Source: CAYGLV01 sp964351025 (GTDB lineage Bacteria; Actinomycetota; Thermoleophilia; Gaiellales; Gaiellaceae). From it: DNA of 23,370 bases. Shown piece after piece: positions 5,185 through 11,831 of the stretch; the stretch's first letter is position 1, and every line of letters begins with the position of its first letter. The DNA lies in assembly GCA_964351025.1 (NCBI GenBank), contig CAYGLV010000040.1, positions 1 through 23,370 on the forward strand. The letters are read 5' to 3'. The position numbers and the translations under genes are program-made. The notes below the pieces were generated by a model, which made no database searches, was not told where the DNA came from, and saw nothing but the letters and a program-made list of their open reading frames with translations.

Positions 5185-7869
5185 TCAGGCGGGCGGCGAC
5201 AACAAGCGGGTTCCGGTACCGATGATCTGACGAGGGTCCAGACCGCGGCCCTCTCCCCGCAGGACCAAGAACGCCTCCTCGCCGAGTTGCTCCATGACGA
5301 GCGCGACGTACCGCGCGTCGATCGACAGCTCGGCCGGCACGAGGGACGCGCCGAGCCGAGCTCGCAGCGCCTCAGCCGCTCCCCAGAGCCGGACGGCGGT
5401 CGCGGCATCACCCGAAGCGGCGGCGGCTCCCCCGAGCGCGTGGATGCACTCGGCGCAGGCGCGCTCGTCGGCCAGCTCGACGTACAGGGTGAGGCTCTCG
5501 CGCAGGAGGGGGTCGGCGAGCGGACCCTCGCCCCGCTCGAGCGCGATCTGGCCGAGCGCGCAGAGCGCCGCGGCCGTGTGGATCGCGTCCCCGAGATCGC
5601 GGGCGAGCCGCAGGCACTCGCCGAGTGCGCTCTCGGCGCGGGCGAGATCGCCCTCCCGAAACGCAGCGGCGCCGAGGTTGTACGCGGCATTCGCGATCAG
5701 CAGCGGGTCGCCGAGCAGGCGCCTGAGCGAGAGCGCTTCCTCGGAGAGCTGCCGCGCCCGCGCGTGGTCTCCCTGCGCTGCTGCGACGCCCGCGAGCGTG
5801 TTGAGCGCTCCCGAGACCGTGCGTGGGTCACCGACCTCGCGAGCGACCGCGAGGCTCTCTTCGCAGAACTCCGACGCCCGTCCGAAGTCCTCGCGCTGGA
5901 GCGCGATCCAGCCCAGCTCGGCGAGCGAGAAGACGACGTCACTCGTCTGTCCGAGCTCCCGAAAGAGCCCGAGTGCTTCCTCGAGCAGCGGCGCCGCGCT
6001 GTCGAAGTCGCTCTGCGCCATCGCCTGGCGGGCGGCCGTCCAGAGCGCGCGGGCGCGGACGGCCGCCGGGACGCCCTCGTCGAGGTCGAGTCCTGCCTCG
6101 AGCCACGCGCGGGCCTCCGTGGCGAGGCCGCGCGAGCGCCAGAACCGCTGGAGCGCCGACACGATTCGCAGCCCCCGCTCGACCTTCGCGGCGGCGAACG
6201 ACGACTCGAGCGCGGCGCGCACGTCGTCGAGCTCGCGGTCGAGCCGCGCCAGCCACGCCCCGGCCTCGTCCCCTGCGAGCGCCGTCTCGGCGCGCTCCGC
6301 GAGCGCCAGGTAGTACCCAGCATGTCGCTCCGCGATCTCGTCGTGGCGGCCCTCGGTGACGAGGCGGTGCAAGGCGTAGTCCCGCACCGTCTGGAGCATT
6401 CCGAAGCGGGGCTCGCCGCTCTCACCCTCCTCGGGCTGGAGGAGACTGCTGTCGACGAGCGCCGAGAGGTCGCCGAGTAGGTCGGTGCTGTCGCAGACGG
6501 CCTCCGCGGCCTCCAGCGTGCACGCGCCGACGAAGATCGCGAGTGAGGCGTGCAGCGCGCGCTGGGTCGGCGTCAGCAGCTCGTAGCTCCAGTCCATCGT
6601 TGCCCGAAGCGTCTGCTGGCGCTCCGGGGCATCGCGCGGTCCCTCTGCGAGAAGGTCGAGCCGGGTGCCGAGGCGTGCGAGCAGCGCCTCGGGCGTGAGC
6701 ACGGCGACGCGAGCGGCGGTGAGCTCGATCGCGAGCGGCAGCCCGTCGAGGCGCTCGCAGATCGCCGCGACCGCTGCGCCGTCCGCTTCGCCGGGGACGA
6801 AGCCGCGGCCGGCGGCGCGAGCCCGCTCGACGAACAGCGCGACGGCGTGCGGCTCCGCGAGCGGCGGCAGCACGAGCGCGCGCTCGGCCGAGACGTGGAG
6901 GGCCGCCCTGCTCGTCGCAAGCGCCTTCATGTGCGGCGCGGCGGCGAGCAGGGCGGCGACGACGTTCGCGGCCTTGGGCAGGAGGTGCTCGACGTTGTCG
7001 AGCACGAGCAGGAGCTCGCGCTCACGAAGGAACTCGCCGAGCGCTTCGCCGAGCGGCCGGCTGCCGGGTTCGCGGACGCCCAGCGTCTGCGCGACCGCGG
7101 GAACGACCTGCTCTGCGTCCCCGATCGGGGCGAGCGGGACGAAGTGCGCGCCGTGCTCGAACTCGCCCGCCAGCTCGGCGGCCGCCTGGAGCGCGACGCG
7201 CGTCTTGCCGACGCCTCCGGCTCCGGTGAGCGTGACGAGCCGCGCGTCGTCCCGACGGAGGAGCTCGCGCAGCGCGGAGATCTCCTCAACGCGGTTGACG
7301 AGCGGCGTCGGCTGGAGTGGGAGGCTGGCGACGTTGAGGCTGCGCAGCGGCGGGAAGTCGGCGCGCAGACCCGGCGCGACGAGCTGGAAGAGGCGCTCGG
7401 GGCGGCCGAGGTCCTTCAGCCGGTGCCTACCAAGGTCGCGCACGGCCCACCCGTCGCCGACGAGGTCTCGGGTCGTGACGGAGAGGAGCACTTGGCCACC
7501 GTGCGCGGCCGCGCAGATACGCGCCGCTCTGTGGACGTCGAGGCCGACGTACCCCTCCTCGCCGAGGTCGGGCTCGCCCGTGTGGAGGCCCAAGCGGACG
7601 CCTAAAGACGTCCCGGCCGGCCACTGCTCGGCCGCAAGCGCCCGCAGCGCCTCCTCGGCTGCGGCAACCGCGTCGGTCGCGCGGGCAAACGCGAACAGGA
7701 ACCCGTCGCCCTGGGAATCCACCTCCGCACCCCCATGACGAGCGAACGCTTCCCTCACGACGCGGCGGAACGCCGCCAGGACGCCGGCGTACGCTGCCCC
7801 CAGGCGGCGTAGCAGCCTCGTCGAGCCCTCGATGTCCGCGAAGGCGAACGTGACGGTGCCCGACGGCAG
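5185..7869 (-). CDS. Class III nucleotidyl cyclase domain - STAND (NB-ARC-like) ATPase - TPR protein
   Basis: About 894 residues. Residues 1-165 are a class III adenylate/guanylate cyclase domain: FAFADIEGST (metal Asp12), QGDGFLF (metal Asp55), then DVHRAARI, where His113 replaces the Asn usually needed to orient the ribose, so activity is uncertain. Residues about 190-500 are a STAND ATPase: Walker A LTGAGGVGKT (about 214-223), Walker B LLLVLDN and a GLPLAIEL motif. The rest is alpha-helical with TPR-like repeats. This architecture is common in Actinobacteria as putative signal-responsive regulators; no DNA-binding domain is seen. Start: the cyclase motif lies upstream of the first GTG (7758), and no ATG/GTG/TTG exists between it and an in-frame TAG at 7885-7887. 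I place the start at the CTG at 7867-7869; ATC (7873-7875) is the alternative. See findings. Confidence 0.85.
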   Translation of the reverse strand: MPSGTVTFAFADIEGSTRLLRRLGAAYAGVLAAFRRVVREAFARHGGAEVDSQGDGFLFAFARATDAVAAAEEALRALAAEQWPAGTSLGVRLGLHTGEPDLGEEGYVGLDVHRAARICAAAHGGQVLLSVTTRDLVGDGWAVRDLGRHRLKDLGRPERLFQLVAPGLRADFPPLRSLNVASLPLQPTPLVNRVEEISALRELLRRDDARLVTLTGAGGVGKTRVALQAAAELAGEFEHGAHFVPLAPIGDAEQVVPAVAQTLGVREPGSRPLGEALGEFLRERELLLVLDNVEHLLPKAANVVAALLAAAPHMKALATSRAALHVSAERALVLPPLAEPHAVALFVERARAAGRGFVPGEADGAAVAAICERLDGLPLAIELTAARVAVLTPEALLARLGTRLDLLAEGPRDAPERQQTLRATMDWSYELLTPTQRALHASLAIFVGACTLEAAEAVCDSTDLLGDLSALVDSSLLQPEEGESGEPRFGMLQTVRDYALHRLVTEGRHDEIAERHAGYYLALAERAETALAGDEAGAWLARLDRELDDVRAALESSFAAAKVERGLRIVSALQRFWRSRGLATEARAWLEAGLDLDEGVPAAVRARALWTAARQAMAQSDFDSAAPLLEEALGLFRELGQTSDVVFSLAELGWIALQREDFGRASEFCEESLAVAREVGDPRTVSGALNTLAGVAAAQGDHARARQLSEEALSLRRLLGDPLLIANAAYNLGAAAFREGDLARAESALGECLRLARDLGDAIHTAAALCALGQIALERGEGPLADPLLRESLTLYVELADERACAECIHALGGAAAASGDAATAVRLWGAAEALRARLGASLVPAELSIDARYVALVMEQLGEEAFLVLRGEGRGLDPRQIIGTGTRLLSPPA

Positions 7870-7881
7870 CGCGATACCGCG

Positions 7882-7887
7882 AGTCTA
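7882..7887 (-). promoter_or_regulatory. -10 box of the cyclase/ATPase gene
   Basis: TAGACT on the minus strand, 6 nt before ATC and 12 nt before the CTG start. It fits the TANNNT-N6-start pattern seen at several genes here. It contains the in-frame TAG that otherwise looks like a premature stop. Confidence 0.4.
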
Positions 7888-7940
7888 GATGCTTGGTGCC
7901 ACGATCTCGCCCGTCCGTAGGGGCGACACGCGGGCCTGAC

Positions 7941-7946
7941 TACACT
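7941..7946 (+). promoter_or_regulatory. -10 box of ffh
   Basis: TACACT followed by 9 nt and the TTG proposed as the ffh start. Predicts a leader of only a few nt. No clear -35 box. Confidence 0.35.
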
Positions 7947-7955
7947 TCCCAGGCT

Positions 7956-9281
7956 TTGTTCGACACCCTGGCAGACAAGCTGCAGGCCACCCTCGGCGAC
8001 CTGCGGGGCCGCGGCAAGCTCGACGAGGACGCGATCTCCAAGGCGATGCGCGAGATCCGGCTCGCTCTGCTCGAGGCCGACGTCAATTTCGAGGTCGTGC
8101 GCGACTTCGTGGCCAGGGTCAAGGCGCGCGCGCTCGGCGCCGACGTGACCAAGAGCCTGACGCCGGGCCAGCAGGTCGTCAAGATCGTCCACGACGAGCT
8201 GACCGCGCTCATGGGCTCGAGCGATTCGCGCCTCGCGTTCGGGAAGCCGCCGACGGTGATCCTGCTCGCGGGCCTTCAGGGGTCGGGCAAGACGACAGCG
8301 GCCGCCAAGCTCGCGCTCACGCTGCGCAAGGACGGCAAGCAGCCCGTGCTCGTCGCCGCCGACCTCCAGCGCCCGGCCGCGATCGACCAGCTCGAGCAAC
8401 TCGGCAAGCAGATCGGCGTCCCCGTCTACCGGGGGGTCGGCGACGCTGTCGCCGTCTCCCGAGCCGGCGTCGAGTGGGCGCGAGGGCAGGGGCACGATGT
8501 CGTGATCATCGACTCGGCGGGCCGTCTGCAGATCGACGAGGAGCTGATGGAAGAGCTCGCCTCCATCCGTTCGTCGGTCAAGCCGACGAACGTCTTGCTC
8601 GTGCTCGACGCGATGACCGGCCAGGAGGCAGTCAACGTCGCACAGTCCTTCCTCGAGCGCGTCGCCTTCGACGGCGTCGTGCTGACGAAGCTCGACGGCG
8701 ACGCCCGCGGCGGCGCGGCGCTGTCGGTCAGGGCCACAACGGGCAAGCCGATCAAGCTCGTCTCGCAGGGGGAGAAGCTCGAGCCGCTCGAATGGTTCCA
8801 CCCCGATCGCATGGCCTCCCGGATTCTCGGCATGGGCGACGTGCTGACCCTGATCGAGAAGGCGGAGGCTGCAGTCGAGGAAGACGAGCAGGCCGAGATG
8901 GAAGCGCGTCTGCGCAAGGGCGAGCTCACCTTCGACGACTTCCTCGCGAGCTACCGGATGCTGCGCAAGATGGGGCCCCTGCAGGGTGTCCTGAAGATGA
9001 TCCCCGGGATCGGCAAGGAGCTGCAGGGCATGGACGTGGACGAGCGGCAGATGGCCCGCGTGGAGGCCATCATCCTCTCGATGACGCCGCAGGAGCGACG
9101 GTTGCCGCACCTGATCGACGGCTCCCGGCGCCAGCGGATCGCGAAGGGCAGCGGGCAGGGACTGCAGGACGTGAACAAGCTGATCACGGCCCGCAAGCAG
9201 ATGCAGAAGATGATGAAGCAGATGGGGAAAGGGAAATTCCCGGCGCTTCCGTCCCAGGTAACCAGAGCGGGTCGGAGGTGA
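7956..9281 (+). CDS. ffh: Signal recognition particle protein Ffh
   Basis: SRP54 GTPase that binds signal sequences on ribosomes together with 4.5S RNA and delivers them to FtsY. 441 residues from TTG 7956, giving MFDTLADKLQATLGDL, which matches how Ffh proteins begin; a GTG at 7893 would add 21 residues unlike the family. N domain about 1-90. G domain: G1 GLQGSGKTTAAAKLA from about 106, DLQRPAAIDQL, DSAGRLQ, TKLDGDARGGAALS. The M domain (about 300-441) is Met-rich with the RNA-binding GSRRQRIAKGSG segment and a basic tail ending KMMKQMGKGK. No SRP RNA gene was seen nearby. In related genomes ftsY and ffh lie close together; here the thiamine and cyclase genes separate them. Confidence 0.95.
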   Translation: MFDTLADKLQATLGDLRGRGKLDEDAISKAMREIRLALLEADVNFEVVRDFVARVKARALGADVTKSLTPGQQVVKIVHDELTALMGSSDSRLAFGKPPTVILLAGLQGSGKTTAAAKLALTLRKDGKQPVLVAADLQRPAAIDQLEQLGKQIGVPVYRGVGDAVAVSRAGVEWARGQGHDVVIIDSAGRLQIDEELMEELASIRSSVKPTNVLLVLDAMTGQEAVNVAQSFLERVAFDGVVLTKLDGDARGGAALSVRATTGKPIKLVSQGEKLEPLEWFHPDRMASRILGMGDVLTLIEKAEAAVEEDEQAEMEARLRKGELTFDDFLASYRMLRKMGPLQGVLKMIPGIGKELQGMDVDERQMARVEAIILSMTPQERRLPHLIDGSRRQRIAKGSGQGLQDVNKLITARKQMQKMMKQMGKGKFPALPSQVTRAGRR

Positions 9282-9312
9282 GCGTGCTAGAACGAGAGAG
9301 TTGCAACGTGGG

Positions 9313-9338
9313 CGAAGCCGGGCTTTGCCCGGCGGGAG
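9313..9338 (+). repeat. Hairpin element, copy 1 (ffh-rpsP interval)
   Basis: A 26-nt element with stem GCCGGGC (9317-9323), loop TTT, stem GCCCGGC (9327-9333), then GGGAG. A second copy at 11140-11165 differs at 5 positions. Two of those are a compensatory pair in the stem (9320/9330) and two are in the loop. Probably a structured repeat rather than chance. Confidence 0.5.
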
Positions 9339-9382
9339 CCCAAGGAGCGGCACGAGCGAGAGAACTGTGAAGGAGAGGGCCT

Positions 9383-9407
9383 GTGGGGGAACCATGGGTT
9401 CCCCCAC
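9383..9407 (+). repeat. Perfect 11-bp hairpin upstream of rpsP
   Basis: GTGGGGGAACC (9383-9393), triloop ATG, GGTTCCCCCAC (9397-9407). It ends about 10 nt before the rpsP Shine-Dalgarno sequence and has no U-run, so it is not an ordinary terminator. It could be a leader attenuator/processing signal or a dispersed palindromic repeat. Confidence 0.6.
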
Positions 9408-9428
9408 GACAAAGGACGGAGGTAAGCA

Positions 9429-9674
9429 GTGGCAGCACGCATGAGATTGACGCGGGTCGGGGGAAAGAAGAACCCGATCTATCGCGTTGTCGTGGCCGAC
9501 TCGCGCTCCCCGCGCGACGGCAGGTTCATCGAGATCGTGGGGCGCTACAACCCACAGACGAACCCGTCGACGATCGAGCTCGACGAGGCGAAGGTGAAGG
9601 ACTGGCTGGCGAAGGGCGTCCAGCCGTCGGACGCGGTCGCCAAGCTGATCAAGGTCGCCGGCATCGTTGTCTGA
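9429..9674 (+). CDS. rpsP: Small ribosomal subunit protein bS16
   Basis: Component of the 30S subunit that stabilises 16S rRNA folding during assembly. The 81-residue product has the family signature MRLTRVGGKKNPIYRVVVAD near its N terminus, then SPRDGRFIEIVGRYNP. The start is GTG 9429, with GGAGG 6 nt upstream; the ATG at 9441 is a weaker alternative because it is too far from that site. This is one of the few genes here with a classical ribosome-binding site. It is the first gene of a tight unit rpsP-khpA-rimM, whose stops and starts overlap. Confidence 0.96.
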   Translation: MAARMRLTRVGGKKNPIYRVVVADSRSPRDGRFIEIVGRYNPQTNPSTIELDEAKVKDWLAKGVQPSDAVAKLIKVAGIVV

Positions 9675-9897
9675 GCTGCTCGCGTACCTCGTGCGGCAGC
9701 TCGTGGACGAGCCGGACGCAGTGCGCGTGGAGACCGAGGAGCGGGAGGACGCGACCGTCCTCCTCATCCACGTCGCACCCGACGACATCGGCAAGGTGAT
9801 CGGTCGCGCCGGGCGGATCATCCGCGCGCTGCGGACGATCATGCGCGCGGCGGGAGCGCGCGCCCAGACGCGCGTCGTGCTCGAGATCGTTGAGTAG
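9667..9897 (+). CDS. khpA: KH-domain RNA-binding protein KhpA
   Basis: Small single KH-domain protein, usually encoded between rpsP and rimM in Gram-positive bacteria; KhpA works with KhpB (EloR/Jag) in RNA binding linked to cell elongation. The 76-residue product is a full-length type II KH fold, with the GxxG loop as GRAG at 46-49 within GKVIGRAGRIIRALRTIM. TTG 9667 overlaps the end of rpsP (rpsP stop 9672-9674), so translation is probably coupled. Its last codons overlap the rimM start. Confidence 0.92.
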   Translation: MSELLAYLVRQLVDEPDAVRVETEEREDATVLLIHVAPDDIGKVIGRAGRIIRALRTIMRAAGARAQTRVVLEIVE

Positions 9898-10363
9898 CGG
9901 CGATCTGGTGCCGGTCGGCCGTGTCGGCCGGCCGCACGGGCTCGACGGCGCCTTCGTCGTCGAGCGGGCGAGCGAGGATCTGGCCCGCTTCACGCCGGGC
10001 GCGACGCTTCATGTGGGCGGCGAGCCCGCGACGGTCGTGCTCTCACGGCGCGTCGGGGGCGGCCGGGTCGCCGTCAAGCTCGACCGTCAGGCCGAACGCG
10101 GGTCCGAGTTGACGGTGCCGCGCTCAGCGCTTCCCCCGCCGGCTGAGGGCTTCTACTACGTCTTCGAGCTCGTCGGGCTCGAGGTCGCGGACGAGGACGG
10201 CCGGAGCCTGGGCCGGGTGGCCGATGTCGAGCCGGGCATCGCGAACGACGCGCTCGTGCTCGATGCCGGCCTCCTCCTGCCGCTGATCGAGGACTGCGTG
10301 CGGGAGGTCGACGTGGCTGCGGGCCGAATCGTGGTGGCACGAGGCTTCGCCGCCGACGTGTAA
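9890..10363 (+). CDS. rimM: Ribosome maturation factor RimM
   Basis: Assembly factor that binds bS16/uS19 on the 30S head. 157 residues from TTG 9890 (overlapping the khpA stop). N-terminal RimM beta barrel: VPVGRVGRPHGLDGAFVVE, a typical GRIxxxHGLxG motif. C-terminal PRC-barrel: GFYYVFELVGLEVADEDGRSLG, and NDALVLD....LLPLIEDCVREVDV near the end. It is slightly shorter than the E. coli protein (about 180). Position directly after rpsP-khpA and before trmD is the classical order. Confidence 0.94.
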   Translation: MSSGDLVPVGRVGRPHGLDGAFVVERASEDLARFTPGATLHVGGEPATVVLSRRVGGGRVAVKLDRQAERGSELTVPRSALPPPAEGFYYVFELVGLEVADEDGRSLGRVADVEPGIANDALVLDAGLLLPLIEDCVREVDVAAGRIVVARGFAADV

Positions 10364-10366
10364 CCT
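10361..10366 (+). promoter_or_regulatory. Possible internal -10 box before trmD
   Basis: TAACCT spans the rimM stop codon and lies 9 nt before the trmD GTG. Same spacing as the ffh box. trmD has no Shine-Dalgarno sequence. Low confidence, since read-through from rimM is also possible. Confidence 0.25.
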
Positions 10367-10375
10367 CGCCCTCCG

Positions 10376-11032
10376 GTGCACATCGACGTTTTCACCCAGG
10401 TTCCGCAGGCGTTCGGCTGGCTCACCGAGCAGCGGCCACTCGCGACGGTGCTCGGCGGCGAGCTCGAGCTACGGCTGCTCAACTATCGCGACTTCACGCC
10501 GCTGCGGGCCGGCCAGGTGGACGACGACCCCTACGGCGGCGGCGCGGGGATGGTGCTGCGGGTGGACGTCGTCGCAGCCGCTCTCGATGCCGTCTACGGC
10601 GGGCCGCCCGGCCGCCGGGTGATCGCCCTGACGCCGCAGGGCCGCCAGCTCACGCAGGCCGTCGTCGAGGAGCTCGCGCAGGAGGAGGAGTTGACGCTGC
10701 TCTCGAGCCGCTTCGAGGGCTTCGACGAACGCATCGTCTCGCACCTCTGCTCCGACGCGATCTCGATCGGCCCATACGTCCTCAGCGGCGGTGAGCTGCC
10801 GGCGATGGTGCTGCTCGACGCGATCGCGCGCCGCCTTCCCGGCGCGCTCAGCGCGGGCTCCGGCGAGAGCGAGAGCTTCTCCGACCTGCTCGAGGGAGGG
10901 CTCGAGTACCCGCACTACACGCGCCCGGCCGAGTTCCGCGGCTGGCAGGTGCCCGACGTGCTGCTCTCCGGCGACCACGGTCGGATCGAGGCCTGGCGAG
11001 CCGAGCAGAGCCGGCAGAGGAGCGTGCGGTGA
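10376..11032 (+). CDS. trmD: tRNA (guanine-N1)-methyltransferase TrmD
   Basis: SPOUT-class enzyme making m1G37 in tRNAs with an adjacent G36, which prevents +1 frameshifting; S-adenosylmethionine is the donor. 218 residues from GTG 10376 (MHIDVFTQVPQAF). Motifs: DDDPYGGGAGMVL at about 49-61, FEGFDERI at about 113-120, the trefoil-knot SAM site ISIGPYVLSGGELPAM at about 129-144, SFSD, and LEYPHYTRP followed by EFRGWQVPDVLLSGDH. The usual CGRYEG is SSRFEG here. The C-terminal domain is slightly short compared with E. coli (255). It starts 12 bp after the rimM stop. Confidence 0.95.
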   Translation: MHIDVFTQVPQAFGWLTEQRPLATVLGGELELRLLNYRDFTPLRAGQVDDDPYGGGAGMVLRVDVVAAALDAVYGGPPGRRVIALTPQGRQLTQAVVEELAQEEELTLLSSRFEGFDERIVSHLCSDAISIGPYVLSGGELPAMVLLDAIARRLPGALSAGSGESESFSDLLEGGLEYPHYTRPAEFRGWQVPDVLLSGDHGRIEAWRAEQSRQRSVR

Positions 11033-11082
11033 GCTCGCCTCACGTTCCTGGGGCGTCGCTCGCGGTGCGAGGCCGGAGGGCA

Positions 11083-11100
11083 CAGTACGGGCAGTACGGG
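11083..11100 (+). repeat. Tandem 9-bp repeat in the trmD-lepB interval
   Basis: CAGTACGGG occurs twice head to tail (11083-11091, 11092-11100). It lies in the 151-bp non-coding interval between trmD and lepB, upstream of the hairpin element at 11140. Function unknown. Confidence 0.5.
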
Positions 11101-11139
11101 CCCGGAGAGCATCGTGCCGCGAGCGGCGTCAGCCTTTCG

Positions 11140-11165
11140 CGGAGCCCGGCTCCGCCGGGCGGGAG
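11140..11165 (+). repeat. Hairpin element, copy 2 (trmD-lepB interval)
   Basis: Stem GCCCGGC (11144-11150), loop TCC, stem GCCGGGC (11154-11160), then GGGAG. It matches 21 of 26 positions of the element at 9313. The stem difference at 11147/11157 keeps base pairing. Lies 18 nt before lepB. Confidence 0.5.
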
Positions 11166-11183
11166 GGAAAGGCGGCCAGGGGC

Positions 11184-11801
11184 GTGAGGAATCCGGTCGA
11201 TCACCTCACCAAGAATCTGCCGCACCCGCTGCGGATTGCCATCGACTGGATCGTGACGATCGCCGGTGCGATCCTGATCGTGCTCGCGATCAAGGCCTGG
11301 GTCGTCAACCCGTACCGGATCCCATCCTCCTCGATGGAGCCGTCGCTGCACTGCGCGCGCCCTGCCTCCGGCTGCGAGTCGCGTTTCTCCGACCGCGTGC
11401 TCGCGAACCGCTTCGTCTACCGCTTCCGCGACCCGAAGCGCGGCGAGACCGTCGTCTTCAAGACCCCGCCTGCCGCGCAGGTGCGCTGCGGTGCAGGGGG
11501 CACGTTCGTCAAACGGCTGATCGGGCTGCCGGGCGATGTCATCGAAGTTCGGCTTCAGCGTGGCGACGGGTACGTCTTCGTCAACGGGAAGAAGCTCGAC
11601 GAGCGGTACATCTTCCCGAGCCGCCGCGACCACGGGCCGGAGATGCCCGCGGAGAAGATCCCTCAGGACCGGTACTTCATGATGGGCGACAATCGCTCCC
11701 AGTCGTGTGACTCGCGCCAGTGGGGCACGGTGCCGAGGAAGAACCTCATCGGGCCGGTCTTCGCCACGTACTGGCCGCCGAACCGGATTTCGTTCCGCTA
11801 G
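11184..11801 (+). CDS. lepB: Signal peptidase I
   Basis: Membrane-bound serine protease that removes signal peptides from Sec/Tat-exported proteins on the outer face of the membrane. 205 residues. One N-terminal transmembrane helix (about 18-38). Then the nucleophile box IPSSSMEPSL with Ser50, the general base Lys110 in FVKRLIGLPGD, and the C-terminal MGDNRSQSCDSRQWG box. Between the Ser box and SDRVLANRF is an insertion with Cys57 and Cys64, and a further Cys102 precedes the Lys box; extracytoplasmic cysteines suggest a disulfide. GTG 11184 (MRNPVDHL) is chosen because it gives a short cytoplasmic tail before the helix; an AGGGG lies just upstream. The frame is open further upstream but without family-like sequence. 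Confidence 0.92.
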   Translation: MRNPVDHLTKNLPHPLRIAIDWIVTIAGAILIVLAIKAWVVNPYRIPSSSMEPSLHCARPASGCESRFSDRVLANRFVYRFRDPKRGETVVFKTPPAAQVRCGAGGTFVKRLIGLPGDVIEVRLQRGDGYVFVNGKKLDERYIFPSRRDHGPEMPAEKIPQDRYFMMGDNRSQSCDSRQWGTVPRKNLIGPVFATYWPPNRISFR

Positions 11802-11831
11802 GATGCACGCGGCCTCCGGCCCCTTTTTCGC

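Noticed and set aside
593..7738. Very long Ser/Arg/Ala-rich open frames antisense to smc, ftsY, the cyclase gene and others.
   Set aside because: Typical consequence of roughly 70% GC with G/C-rich third positions; no family motif, no ribosome site, and full overlap with well-supported genes.
7885..7887. In-frame TAG taken as proof that the cyclase/STAND gene is a pseudogene.
   Set aside because: It lies inside a TAGACT box at the spacing seen for other leaderless genes, and everything downstream is intact; an upstream GTG-to-TAG mini-frame of five codons is more likely chance.
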